DNA of 64,000 nucleotides from Orientallactaga sibirica (Eukaryota > Chordata > Mammalia > Rodentia > Dipodidae). This document shows, piece after piece, positions 22,440-32,778 of this stretch. How positions within the stretch are numbered: position 1 is the stretch's first letter; every line of letters starts with the position of its first letter. Below the pieces are notes generated by a model. It was not told the DNA's origin. It worked only from the letters and a program-made list of their open reading frames with translations, and searched no databases. The position numbers were made by a program, and so were the translations under genes. The stretch spans positions 14,770,501 through 14,834,500 of the forward strand of contig JAEOAD010000024.1 of NCBI GenBank assembly GCA_036365145.1. The letters run 5' to 3'.

Positions 22440-23487
22440 GAAAAAAATGAAATGGCTAGATGACATTGGGTCATTTGGGACCCCTTCTGCACATACTGTT
22501 AATTGTTGACTGAAACGTTTAGCGGTGTGTCACTGTACTTCCTGGATGTTAACAAGCAGCACGCAGAAAGTAAAGATGAATATTCAGCTCAGAACTCAAG
22601 GAAGATACAGACGCATTTCAGCCAGGACTTCATAGAAATTTTTCTTCTGGGCAATTCTGTTCCAGAATGATTCATTTAACAACTGTTGATAACTTTTCAA
22701 AGCCAGCCAAGAAAATGAGTACCAGATCCATCAAGGCTTCCAAATTCCACATTGTGTGGTGTTACATATGCCTGTGAATGCCACCACCTAACAGTGGAAG
22801 TCACTGAAACATCATGTACCCTGATACTTTTGCCAAGATATCAAATAGCCAAAGAGCAGAGAAAAAAAATTCTGACGGCACCATTTTTTTTTTTTTTTTT
22901 TTGTCAAAGACAAGTGGAGTTCTCAGACATAAGTAATACAAGCCTAAGATGATGCAGGCAGTTAACCAAGAAGCAGTGTGTCTGGAGTTCAAGCCTAATT
23001 GTATGAAACATTCCAGATGACTTTGTGGGAGAGTCGGTACGTGATCATCTAAATGATGTGATGTTCATATCTAAGTGAAAGTATTAAACATGTTAAGTAA
23101 GATATTCTTTGCGATGTACTTTTCAACAGCATCATAATTGAGGATTTCTTTCCAATATTTTCAATAAATATTATGAAATACATCTGCTGCCATCATGCTG
23201 GGAGATTTTTTTTTTTTTAAGATCCATACCTTCAGCCAAGATGAGGAAATAATTAGAAAGGCTTTTTTTAAAAAATTTGCATTGCTGATTAGGTCAGATG
23301 ATTAGCTTATCTACATTCTTGCATAATTCCACTCTATTTGTGTTAAATGTGGAATAGAGACATCTAACCCAGTTAACCTGCATTAGTCTCTGCACATCTG
23401 AATTCACTTTAGGAAGATCCAATTCTCTTGGGTGCTCATTTAGGGACACTATGTAAGTTTCCTGAGCAACCAGATGCGTGCATGCGC

Positions 23488-23490
<3 letters not shown>
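22440..23490. other. Unique intronic sequence with T-runs
   Basis: Single-copy apart from T-runs near 22884-22902 and 23208-23218. No exon or repeat family recognised. Confidence 0.45.

Positions 23491-23533
<43 letters not shown>
23491..23533. repeat. (CA)n microsatellite
   Basis: About 21 uninterrupted CA units. On the minus strand it gives a VCVCVC reading frame that is not a gene. Confidence 0.95.
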
Positions 23534-23535
<2 letters not shown>

Positions 23536-24087
23536 TCTCTAAGCAGGGGATGATCAATAAACAGCTGAAAAGAATTGGACTTTAAGACTTTATTTCATTG
23601 AAATAAAAAGGTACGAACTTGGGAATCTGAACTCCCTGGCGTTGAAAGCAACATTCTGTAACACGACTTGCAGTCCACATGACATGTCTCAGGGAGATAA
23701 CTGCCCCATTAAGTTAAGCTTACTGACATTCACCTACCCCTGAGAGATTCCTATGAAGACCCTCGGTATATCACATCTCCTAGTACCTACGACCTCCTGT
23801 GGTCACTTGTCACACAATGACCGAACTGGATTTTATGGTTCGATATGGCTGATGGGACATCAGTAAATGTGACACGAGGGAGAGGGCTGCAAAGCACTTG
23901 CACATTGTGGCTCGTGTTCTGAGAGGTTGGCCCCCATAGAAGGAGTCCTGGGAGGGCCCGTAGGAGACACACCGTTCACCTGCTGCCAGTTACACTGAGC
24001 AGCCACACTCTAGCTGTCAGGTAACTGTAGTCACAGAATCTGGGGGAAGTCCACATGAACACTACCTGCCTAGACTCCTTCCAATTT

Positions 24088-24305
24088 TTAAAAAAATATT
24101 TAACTAATTAATTAATTAAGTAATTTGAGATGGGGATGAAGAGACAGATAGATAAGATGATAGATACATAGACAGATAGATAGATAGATAGATAGATAAA
24201 TAGATACATGGATAGACAGATAGAATGGGTGTGCCAGGCTTCCAGCCACTGCAAATAAACTCTAGATGCATGCATCTGGCTTTACATGGGTCCTAGAGAA
24301 CACAG
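24088..24305 (-). repeat. tRNA-derived SINE (Dip-like) with GATA-type microsatellite
   Basis: An antisense SINE, 3' half only. The purine tract has become GATA/GACA repeats (about 24139-24225), followed by 'gaatgggtgtgccaggcttccagccactgc' and 'catctggctttacatgggtcc'. The inverted tRNA-like head is absent beyond 24305. Confidence 0.8.
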
Positions 24306-24669
24306 GACCATGAGCAACAAACAGTTGCTGTTTGATTTGACTTAATTTGGGGTGATTTCTTAGGCAGTATGTCCCATTACTCTCCTGCTCCCTTTGGAGA
24401 ATGCCTAGAAAGAATGTGGACAACAAAATGCTACAAGTACAGCTATCCTACCCTACTCTTCCTGGCTTTCCTGCTAGGTGGCAGTCTTATTTTTAGTGAC
24501 AGAAATCCAAGTGAGATGTTAACATACAAGGGTATTATACAAGTGACACACCACGCCTGCATTACCTACTTTTCTATTCAACATATTAAAAATCTGTTTA
24601 CAGGTGTTCTGAAATTGGAAATATGGTTCCCAATTCCTAATATTACTCACTCAAGAATCCCCTCCCTTT
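24306..24669. other. Unique intronic sequence
   Basis: A 125-codon plus-strand open frame at 24369-24746 runs from here into the neighbouring repeat. It has no recognisable domain and is taken as chance. Confidence 0.4.
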
Positions 24670-25215
24670 CTTTTATGTGTGTGGGTGCACGAGTGTGTGC
24701 ATGTTCATATATGAGAGGTGTACATGTGGTGTGTACAGGTATGTGAACATATGTGTGCATGTGCACATGAAGCCCAAAGCACATTGTCAGGAAGTCATTC
24801 CTCAGGAACTATACTTAAATATATATACATATACTGTTTTTTTTTTTTTTAAAGTTTTTTGAGGTAGGGGTTTCACTCTAGTCCAGGCTGACCTGGAATT
24901 CACTATGTATTCTCAGGGTGGCCTTGAACTCACAGCGATCCTTCAACCTCTGCCTCCCGAGTGCTGGGATTAAAGGTGTGTACCACCATGCCCAGGTTAA
25001 AAATATGTCTTGATGCAGGTTCTCCCAGTGGCCTGGAGCTCACTAGTTAAGCTAGGCTGGCTGGCCAGAGAGCCTCAGGGCCCTGCCTGTCTCCACATCA
25101 CCAAGCCTGAGAGTACAAGAGCAAGCAAGACACTTGGCTTTTTCCCTGGGTTCTGGAGATGGACGGAGCTATCTCTGCACCCTTAGGGTCTCCCATTCTA
25201 AGAGTATCAGGTTAT
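24670..25215 (-). repeat. B4-like composite SINE split by a B1
   Basis: An antisense B4-type element. A decayed (TG)n-like end 'tgtgtgtgggtgcacgagtgtgtgc' (24675-24770) and 'gaagcccaaagcacattgtcagg' come first. After the B1 insertion it resumes at about 25005 with 'tgatgcaggttctcccagtggcctggagctcac...ctaggctggctggccagagagcc'. Confidence 0.65.
24837..24996 (-). repeat. B1 SINE inserted in a B4-like element
   Basis: An antisense B1: T-run, 'ttttgaggtaggggtttcactc', 'ccaggctgacctggaattcac', 'gtgctgggattaaaggtgtgtaccaccatgccc'. It interrupts the older composite around it, so it is the later arrival. Confidence 0.9.
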
Positions 25216-25582
25216 TACTCAGGTCAATAAAGTTGGGGCACATTTCTCAAGCTTAGACTTCTCAGGGAGCCCAGGGGAGAGATCTTCCCAGCCCTGTGAT
25301 CACCCAAGTCCAGGGCCTTTTTAAAGGGATTAACCTTTTTTTCCTCACTGTGTAATAATGAGCTGACACATGACACCAACATGTATTCTCAATATTGACT
25401 CACCCCAGTCTGGCACTATTATTGTATAAGAATAGTTCAATAGAAAAATAACCTACACATTCATCTCTTCATAAAGGAAGTTTGCCCATAAATCATATTA
25501 AATGTGAACGCTGCACCAATCTGTGAACATAGCCTCAACAACTTACAAATTAGCCACTCCTAAGGAAAATAGTGGGGAACAG
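25216..25582. other. Unique intronic sequence
   Basis: Nothing recognised. Confidence 0.4.
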
Positions 25583-25762
25583 CATGCAGGAGAGATGGCT
25601 TAGAGGTTAAGGCACTTGCCTGAAAAGCCTAAAGACCCACAAAGGTGAGGCAAGCGCAAGGTCACACATGCCCACTAGGTGGTGCAATCGTCTGGAGTCT
25701 GACTGCAGTGGCTGAGGCCCTGGCGTGCCAATTGTCTTTCACTGAAAGAAAAAAGAAAAAGG
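25583..25762 (+). repeat. tRNA-derived SINE, long subfamily (internally shortened)
   Basis: A sense copy. It lacks the B-box region but has the clearest long-subfamily block: 'aaaggtgaggcaagcgcaaggtcacacatgcccactaggtggtgcaatcgtctgg', then 'gactgcagtggctgaggccctggcgtgcc'. First of three adjoining SINEs. Confidence 0.85.
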
Positions 25763-25922
25763 ACCAGGCATGGTGGCACATGCCTTTAATCCCAACACTC
25801 AGGATGCAGAGGTAGGAGGATCGCCATGAGACTACATAGTGAATTCCAGCTCAGCCTGGGCTAGAGTGAGACCCTACCGAAAAACCAAAAAGAAAAAGAA
25901 AAAGAAAAAGAAAAAGAAAAAG
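25763..25922 (+). repeat. B1 SINE with (AAAAAG)n tail
   Basis: 'accaggcatggtggcacatgcctttaatccc...gagactacatagtgaattcc...gtgagaccctacc', lacking the usual 'gagttcgaggccaccct' segment. The tail is a short AAAAAG hexamer array. Confidence 0.9.
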
Positions 25923-25929
25923 GTGGTAA

Positions 25930-26029
25930 TAAGGGGGTGACTCACTGAAAGAGTGCTTTCCTACTATGTCCAAGGCCCTAGGTCCAACCCTGAGCACTAT
26001 ACAAAAAAAAAAAAAAAAAAAAAAAAAAA
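25930..26029 (+). repeat. ID-like SINE
   Basis: 'ggtgactcactgaaagagtgctttcctactatgtccaaggccctaggtccaaccctgagcac' plus about 25 A. A tRNA-type element directly after the B1, giving a B1-ID pair. Confidence 0.75.
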
Positions 26030-26428
26030 GAATGACTCCCAGGAGACACAGAATCTGTTTCTTTCTGCCTATCAGGGTGCCAGGGAGAAGGGGGCATACA
26101 CTGGCAGGGGTGTGAGGCAGTGGGTGGGCAGTGACAGAATGCTGGTAGGGCACAACTTCTCCCTCTGTCAGCCACTCTCACTGTTGCACCCTGCAGATGT
26201 CCTATAAGCTCTCCCTGCCAAGGCTGAATCATGTCCCAGTTAGGGAAATGCTGGCTTCCAAGAGAGCTGCTGTGTATGATGGAAAGAAGGACAGCGGAGG
26301 AGTGAGGAGGAGTGGTAAGGGGATGTTTGGGGAGGAGTGTGTTGCGGAGGGCACAGTGGCAAAGCTCAGTTTCTTGTGGTGGCAGGGTTCTCCTTCAACA
26401 CTGCCTAGGCAGGAATGGTTTCAACAGG
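26030..26428. other. Unique, GC-richer intronic sequence
   Basis: Short open frames are present but none has recognisable features. No repeat identified. Confidence 0.4.
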
Positions 26429-26429
26429 G

Positions 26430-26640
26430 ACAGTCAGGCTGGAGAGATGACTCAGCTGTTAAGGTACTTGCCTGAAAAGCCTAACAACTCCCATTTGACT
26501 CCCTAGTACCCACATAAAGCCAGATGCACACAGTGGCACATGCATCTGCAGTTTGTGTGCAGCAGCTGGAGGATCTGGCATTCCTATTCTCTCATTTGCT
26601 CTTCTCTCTTTCCTTGCAAATAGATAAATAAAAATGTTTA
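26430..26640 (+). repeat. tRNA-derived SINE (Dip-like)
   Basis: A sense copy 'ggctggagagatgactcagctgttaaggtacttgcctg...', body 'agccagatgcacacagtggcac', 3' 'agataaataaaaatg'. Confidence 0.87.
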
Positions 26641-26809
26641 AATGTGTGTGTGTGTGGGGATGAAACGGGGTGCTAAGGTTCCAGGAAAGTTCTTGAACTG
26701 TAAACGCTAGGTTTGTTTCTAATTTTAATCAAATAACTGAATAAAACAGACAGGGTTTAATTTTTTAAATTAACTAATATTAAATTATTTTATTTATTTT
26801 TAAATTTTT

Positions 26810-27026
26810 CTCTTTTTAAAAATCTCTTATTTTTATTTATTTGAGACAGAGTGAAGGGGAGAGAGAGAGTGAGAATGGGTGTTCCAGGGCCTCTAGCCAC
26901 TGCAAAGGAACTTCAGATGCATGCGCCACCATGTGCATCTAGCTTATGTGGGACCTGGAGAATGGAACCGGGGTCCTTAGGCTTTGCAGGCATGCGCCTT
27001 AACTGCTAAGTCATCTCTCCAGCCTA
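26810..27026 (-). repeat. tRNA-derived SINE (Dip-like)
   Basis: A full antisense copy with head 'taactgctaagtcatctctccagc'. A short repeat taaattatt occurs before (about 26780) and just after it. Confidence 0.88.
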
Positions 27027-27039
27027 AATTATTATATTT

Positions 27040-27790
27040 ACTGAGAGAAGCAGAGGCAAGGAAAGGCACCCACGTGGAGGGCCTGGGGCAAAAAGCCTGG
27101 AAAGAATAGAGAAAAGAAAGTTCAAGGAGCTCCTGCCATGTCGCCTCCAGCTGGAGGCGATAAGGGACCCATGTGGACAGTAAGAGCTAGGGGGCCCTCC
27201 TTGCTGGACCTGGGCTAGGGACTAGGCCAAGCCCCTCCCAGCTGGTTCTGGGGACAGGCCATGTGGACAGTAAGAGCTGGTAGTTTGGGCCCTCCTTGCT
27301 GGACCTGGGCTATGGTGGGTTTGGGACAAATGTGCCAAGCCCCTCCCAGCTGGTTCTGGGTCAAGCCAGCTCAGGCCCACCTCAAGGAAAAACTCACCCA
27401 AAGCTAGAAGTTCCAAGTGATCAGAGAGAAACAGCACTCCTCGTGCAAAGGTATCTATAACCTTTCAGTGGTGGGTTGACTTCTGGATCAGGTGAACCAG
27501 AGGGACAGCTGGATGGTTAGGACTAGGGGCTGTCTCAGGAAGAGATTAGCTCTGGCACCAAGTTCCAGGGGCTGAACTTGACCAACCACCATGTTTCAAT
27601 CCTATGAAAGACCTCCCTCCCAGGAGGGGCCCTGACTGTTTGTGGAAAAATAGGTCTGGGGTACTAGGCAAGAGATAAGAAGTCAAATCTTCTTTGATTT
27701 CTAGCAAATGCAAACTTTCCTGCACTTTTCACGTTGAGGGGTCCAGTCATCTTAACTCTAACCCCCTCTCAGGGGAAAGAGTCGCAGAGC
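27040..27790 (-). repeat. Unnamed repeat Y, copy 1 (probable LTR-type), with internal duplication
   Basis: Read on the minus strand, 27790 down to about 27490 matches 37250-37560 on the plus strand: 'gagagggggttaga', 'aagtgcaggaaagttt', 'ctcctgggagggagg', 'ggtcaagttcagccc', 'gacagcccctagtc'. Beyond that it extends into GC-rich sequence with an imperfect 90-100-bp tandem duplication (27170-27259 and 27260-27361). The size and lack of SINE or LINE features suggest a solo LTR. The family is unknown. Confidence 0.6.
27170..27361. repeat. Imperfect tandem duplication inside repeat Y
   Basis: Both units start 'catgtggacagtaagagct' and share 'ggccctccttgctggacctgggct' and 'ccaagcccctcccagctgg'. The second unit carries about 10 extra bases. 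Confidence 0.9.
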
Positions 27791-27906
27791 TCTATGGCAA
27801 AAACATGATCTGTTTTTATAAGCGCCACTAAGTTAATAATTCTGTATCTTTTTGGCACTTGCACTACATAATGCTTTCAATGCCTTTTTGTTGTGTGTGT
27901 GTATCC

Positions 27907-27908
<2 letters not shown>

Positions 27909-27961
<53 letters not shown>
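27909..27961. repeat. (TA)n microsatellite
   Basis: About 26 TA units. Confidence 0.95.
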
Positions 27962-27965
<4 letters not shown>

Positions 27966-28369
27966 CTGTGCATTAAATGTTTTTCATTAAAAAAAAAAAA
28001 AACAAACATGGTTCTGGCTTCGGATAGAATGAGGAGACTTCTGGCCATGTCACTTGTTACCAACTGACCTTGGGCAATTGATTTCGCACCATTAACCCTT
28101 AGTTTCTTCTGCCATGGCTGTTGTGACAATTAAAGGAGATAATTCATACATGCAACATATTTAGTAGTCCCTTGTCTGGGACTCAGGAGTCAACTGTCAC
28201 TTAGTTTCTTCTGCTAGGAAAAACCTTGCCTCACGTCTGAAGTGCACAGCAGGGTTTATAAGTCCATCACCAATTCCAGAACTGCTCCAGTTGGGTCGAT
28301 TTCTCTGTACAGGTTCACAGACTAAAAACATCTTACGGAGGAAGAACATGCATCAGGTAATATATCAAA

Positions 28370-28910
28370 ATACAACGCATCTTGATCCAAACATTCATTT
28401 ATGCACTCAGTCAGCAGATACCCACGGGATACTCACAAGGTACCTGGCACTTTCTGAGTGCTTACAAAAGAGCGTGGAACAAGGTAGATGAAAATGCCTG
28501 CCTTTAGACTGGTGGTGTGGGGAGGTGATATAAGAGACCAAGAATAAATAAATAAAGGGAAATACAGATTATCATATAATGTAAGAGCCATGGGCGGGGG
28601 GCAACAAGAAGCAGGGTAGACAGTCAGGTGGTGGTGGTGCAGAGCGGGAAACAATATCAGGGATGGAAACGAGAAAACACATCCTGAGAAAGACTACATA
28701 CGAGCAGTGACTTGAAGGTATAGAGGAAGCTTGGAGACTTGGGCTGGCTTGGCTTTATTTGGGGTAAAGGACACTTGAGGTACAATAATGCAAAGGCATG
28801 GAGGTAGATATGTGATCTGCCTGCCTGAGGATCCTATCGGGAGGGGGCTACAAGTAGAGTCAACGAAGGGAGAAAGAACAGATGAAGATAGGGGTAGAGC
28901 ATAGAATGAA
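28370..28910. repeat. Ancient mammalian-wide repeat fragment
   Basis: The order 'acattcatttatgcactcagtcagcagatacc', 'ggtacctggcactttctgagtgctt', 'gaacaaggtagatgaaaatgcctgcc', 'gaataaataaataaaggg', 'aatgcaaaggcatggagg' follows a widely shared old mammalian repeat. I cannot name its family with certainty. Confidence 0.5.
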
Positions 28911-28915
28911 CTGAT

Positions 28916-29050
28916 TTTTTTTTTTGAAGGTTTCAATGTGTAGTCCTGGCCTGAAACGCATTATGTAGCCCACGCTAGCCTCGGACTTCCAGTTATCCAC
29001 CTGCCTCTGTCATCTGAGTGGTGAGATTGTAGGTGTGTGCCACACACCCA
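28916..29050 (-). repeat. Old B1 fragment
   Basis: Antisense: 'gaaggtttcaatgtgtagtcctggcctg...cctctgtcatctgagtggtgagattgtaggtgtgtgccac'. Confidence 0.65.
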
Positions 29051-29238
29051 GTCAGAACTGATCACGGGTTCATCTGTGGATAAGGAGGGACATTGTTACA
29101 AGGAACTGAGCTAAAGAATAACATGGTGAGAAGTAGGTGACAGTAAGAATCCCCCAGCTATGTGAGCCTGGGGACCAACCTGGAGACACACATGCGGGAA
29201 TCATCGGTAATAGTATTAACATTGGCCGTAAATTGCAT

Positions 29239-29322
29239 GAGGGCTGAGGACATGGCTCAGCACTTAAAAGCACCTACTTGTGAAGCCTGCCTGTGCAGGG
29301 TTCAATTCCCCAGTACCCGTGT
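29239..29322 (+). repeat. tRNA-derived SINE head fragment
   Basis: 'gagggctgaggacatggctcagcacttaaaagcacc...gtgcagggttcaattccccagtaccc': A-box and B-box region only, with no 3' body. Confidence 0.65.
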
Positions 29323-29335
29323 CTGCTTCATGTTG

Positions 29336-29892
29336 CTGACATGAACATCCAACGAGACACAGTTAAGGGAGGAAGGGGTTGATTTTAGTTTACAAATCCA
29401 GGGGAAGTTCCATTAACGGCAGGAGAAGCCACCACTTCCACACATCCAAACAGAGAGAAACAATTGCAACAAGCAAACACAACACCAGCAGACACGAAAC
29501 TGCCAGAAATCAAATTGCTCTGTCCGCACCTTTGAGCTGGAATCTGATCTGTCCCTTGTGACATGACCCCTCTAGGAGGAATCTGCCTGTCAAGGGCTGG
29601 AGTTGCAAACTTAATTTTATTTTTATTTATTTATTAGAGACAGAGAGAGGGAAAGAGAAAGGGAGAGTGAGAATGGGCATACCAGGGCCTCTAGCCACTG
29701 CAAACGAACTCCAGACCTGTGAGCCCCCTTGTGCATCTGGCTCACATGGGACCTGGAGAATCGGACCAGGGTCCTTATGCATCGCAGACATGTGCCTTAA
29801 CTGCTAAGCCATATCTCCAACCTGCAAACTTCATTTTAATAAAAAATCTCAGTCTGGGGTGGGACATAACATTTACATTCAAATCACCACAC
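29336..29892. repeat. Unnamed interspersed repeat X, copy 3, split by a SINE
   Basis: It begins 'gggaggaaggggttgattttagtttacaaatccaggggaagttccattaacggcaggagaagcc' and ends 'caaatcaccacac'. It is collinear with the copies at 9735 and 21115 once the SINE at 29620-29822 is removed. Confidence 0.65.
29620..29822 (-). repeat. tRNA-derived SINE inserted in repeat X
   Basis: A complete antisense copy. The TSD tgcaaacttaatttta (29604-29619) and tgcaaacttcatttta (29823-29838) differ at one base. Confidence 0.93.
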
Positions 29893-30022
29893 CAAGTAAA
29901 GCCAGATACACAAAGTGTTGCAGGTATCTGGAGTTCTGTGCAGTGGCAAGAATCCCTGGCATATCCATTCTCTCTCTTTCTCTTCCTCTCTCTTTCTCTC
30001 TGTCTCTCAAATAAATAAATAA
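29893..30022 (+). repeat. tRNA-derived SINE, 3' half only
   Basis: It starts in the body ('aagtaaagccagatacacaaagtg'), continues 'ctggagttctgtgcagtggc', (CT)n and AAATAAATAAATAA. 5' truncated; it abuts the end of repeat X. Confidence 0.8.
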
Positions 30023-30040
30023 TATTTAAAAGAAGCTTGT

Positions 30041-30265
30041 TGGCTTGGAGAGGTGGCTTAGAAGTTAAGGCACTTGCCTGCAAAGCTTAAGGACCCAGGT
30101 TTGATTCTGCAGTACTGGTGTAAGCCAGATGCACAAGGTGGTGCATACATCTGGAGTTCATCTGCACTGGCTGGAGGCCGTGGTGTGCACATTCTCTCTC
30201 TCCTCTCTATCTGCTTCTTTCTACCTCTCTCTCTCTCTAATAAATAAATAAAATAAAATATTAAA
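30041..30265 (+). repeat. tRNA-derived SINE (Dip-like), exact TSD
   Basis: A full sense copy with (CT)n and AATAAATAAAATAAAA tail. The TSD aaaagaagcttgt is identical at 30028-30040 and 30266-30278. Confidence 0.93.
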
Positions 30266-30278
30266 AAAAGAAGCTTGT

Positions 30279-31487
30279 CAGAGCTTTTTCTCTTTAGTCA
30301 TGATTTCTTGCTAGCTGATTAAAGTAGTTCAGTAAATTCATGAGTATTTTAATATGTGAGGACCTTTTTAATACATTTGTTCACCCAATGCTCTGACTTC
30401 CTCTGGTTGTTAAAATCTGTGGCTTACTTTTCTAGCACATGGAGACATATGATGAGAAAAAACTTCTAGAAGAAAATAAAGTTTCACTCACACTGTGGTG
30501 AACTTTAAGATTAGAACGATCTTTCCAGGGCCCCAGTGAGCTGATGGCTTCTGTGACTAACCTAGCCTCCTGCTTCCATCACTTTTTCTACAGTTAATGA
30601 GACAGCATGCCTCCACAGAGCAGAGGCTGGAAGTGGGCACAGAATCCCAAACGAAGACTTACAAATTCAGTCCATTTTATAAATCCTGGGTACTCTGTAG
30701 ATATCATATGCAATTTATTCATTTTTCCCCCAGTTCCTCTCTGTATACTTGACAGTGTAATGGCTACTGCCACAATTATATTAAAAAACAAACAACAACA
30801 ACAAACAAAACCCAAAAAAAAACCCTAACCTCATTCAATTCTTGCAGTTCCCAGGGGCAAGGCCCACTTCTTAGATATGACATTACAGGACGCCTGCACA
30901 GTGTTCAACACTGTAGCCCGAGGCCCCCTCCTTTCGTTCTCACTCCAGTTTCTTCTTACAACTCTCTCCCCTCCTGTGGTTTTAGGGATGGGTAAATTAA
31001 GGCCTAAGGGACTTGCCACTTGTTCTTGCGAATGAAGTTTTATTCAGCCATGTTCATTTACTTTGTATCTGGTCACTTTAGTGCTGTAATAACAGGATCA
31101 AGAAGCCACATGGAATCACTCCACAGGGTTTGCCATCACGTACTGTGTGACGAGTTAGAGAAAGGCTTTGCAGACTCCGTGACAGATGAGCACTGCACTG
31201 GTTCTCTCTCCCCCTCAGACCACTTGTGCCTGGGTACGTCCAGTGTCTTCTCATCCTGCATAATCCTTCGCACCCATTTTCCTTACATTCTTCACTAGCT
31301 GTTCACTCCATCGCTCTGTTAAGAAGCTTCTCTGCAACTACACATTTTGGAAGTTTTCAGAATTTCAGTCATACCTGTGAGGGAAGGACACCTGTGTGCA
31401 CACTCCCAGCTCTCCCCTCACTTCTGACCCTAGGCTCCTGTTCCCAGCATCCTTTGACCACTCTGCCAAGTGCATGCTCAAAATCAG
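30279..31487. other. Unique intronic sequence
   Basis: About 1.2 kb without recognised repeats, except an A/C-rich simple stretch at 30781-30825. Confidence 0.45.
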
Positions 31488-31708
31488 GGCTGGAGGGATG
31501 GCTTAGTGGTTAAGGTACTTGCCTGCAAAGACAAAGGTCCCAGGTTCGATTCCCCAGGATCCACATAAACCAGATGCACGGGGGGCGATGCACCTGAGTT
31601 CATTTGCAGCGGCTGAAGGCCCTGGAGTACCCATTCTCTCTCTCTCTCTTTCGCTGTCTCTCTCCCTTTCCCTCTTTCGTTCTGTCAAATAAATAAGTAT
31701 AATAATCT
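31488..31708 (+). repeat. tRNA-derived SINE (Dip-like) with intact pol III boxes
   Basis: A sense copy keeping the A-box-like tggcttagtgg at 31499-31509 and a consensus B box ggttcgattcc at 31543-31553. (CT)n and an AAATAAATAAG tail follow. Intact boxes mean it could in principle be transcribed by RNA polymerase III. It is antisense to KLF12. Confidence 0.9.
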
Positions 31709-31914
31709 CAGACTCAAGACCTGTGTTTTCTCTTGGGTTCTGAATTTTAGCTGATAGATGTTTCTCAACTCCTAGGGTCATTGATCTTGATATCACCATC
31801 AAAGAAGCTGCTCATTGTTCTTGTTTTCACTGCCTTTGCCATTTTAAAAAATTTATTTATTTATTTATTATTTTTTTTTTTACTGTATCCTTTCCCTTTC
31901 TTTTTAAGAACATT

Positions 31915-32245
31915 TTTGGTGCATGTGTGTGCAAGATATGTGTGTGAGTGCAGGTTGGTGCTACACTGTTTGCATGTGGAGGCCTGAGGACAACTGTTGG
32001 GTGTCAGTCCTGACTTTTCACATGGTCTCTCATTCTCATTGTTGTTCACCCCAAAATGAAACCTCCTGGAACAATGGGCTTCCAGAAAATTCTCCCGTCT
32101 CTGTGTCCCATCACACGGTCAGCATCCCGGGACTGAGAAGCCCACACTGCTTGTGGCTTGTATGGGGGTTCTGGGACCTGTGTTTGGGTTCTCATGACTG
32201 AATGGCCAGTACTTTGTCCATGGAGCTGTCTTCCCAGCTCCATCC
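31915..32245 (-). repeat. Degraded B4-like composite SINE
   Basis: Antisense: a TGTGTG-like lead, 'ggaggcctgaggacaactgttgggtgtcagtcc', and an inverted head remnant 'tccatggagctgtcttcccagctcc'. Heavily diverged. Confidence 0.55.
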
Positions 32246-32570
32246 TCTTCTTTCCTTTCCTTATAGCTTTTCACTGACATTCCTCAAAATCCTGCTACAA
32301 ACGTTTGCCCTATGTAAGATTTCTCTATGCAATAATACGTGTAAGACTTTCTTCAAACACTCCTCCTTTGACATTCTTGAACTTTTCTTATTATCTAACA
32401 CAGAAGGCTCAAGAGCACCTCACAACCTTTCCAAAATTCTTTTTTCATTCACAACTCTGAAATCTTACTACCACAGCCTTGAAATTCAGCTTTACCCTTA
32501 CATAGTTTAGCTAGGAAACATTTACCTTTCCTGTAGCATAGCTTCTTCCTAAATGTTGCCATGTTCTTTT

Positions 32571-32778
32571 AAATATTTTATTATTTATTTATTTATTGGT
32601 GGGAGAGAGAGGGGGAGAGAGAGACAATGTGCATGGCAGGGCCTTTAGCCACTGTAAGCGAACTCCAGACACATGTGCCATCTTGAGCATCTGGTTCTAT
32701 GTGTGTCCTGAGGAATTAAACTGGTTCCTTAGACTTTGCAGCCAAGCACCTAAACCGCTGAGCCATCTCTCCAGCCCC
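32571..32778 (-). repeat. tRNA-derived SINE (Dip-like)
   Basis: An antisense copy: 'tttattatttatttatttattgg', purine tract, body with some mutations, head 'ctgagccatctctccagcccc'. Confidence 0.87.

Noticed and set aside
31488..31560. tRNA-like sequence with A and B boxes
   Set aside because: Not a tRNA gene: it is the head of a dispersed SINE, lacks a tRNA 3' half and is followed by the SINE body and (CT)n tract.
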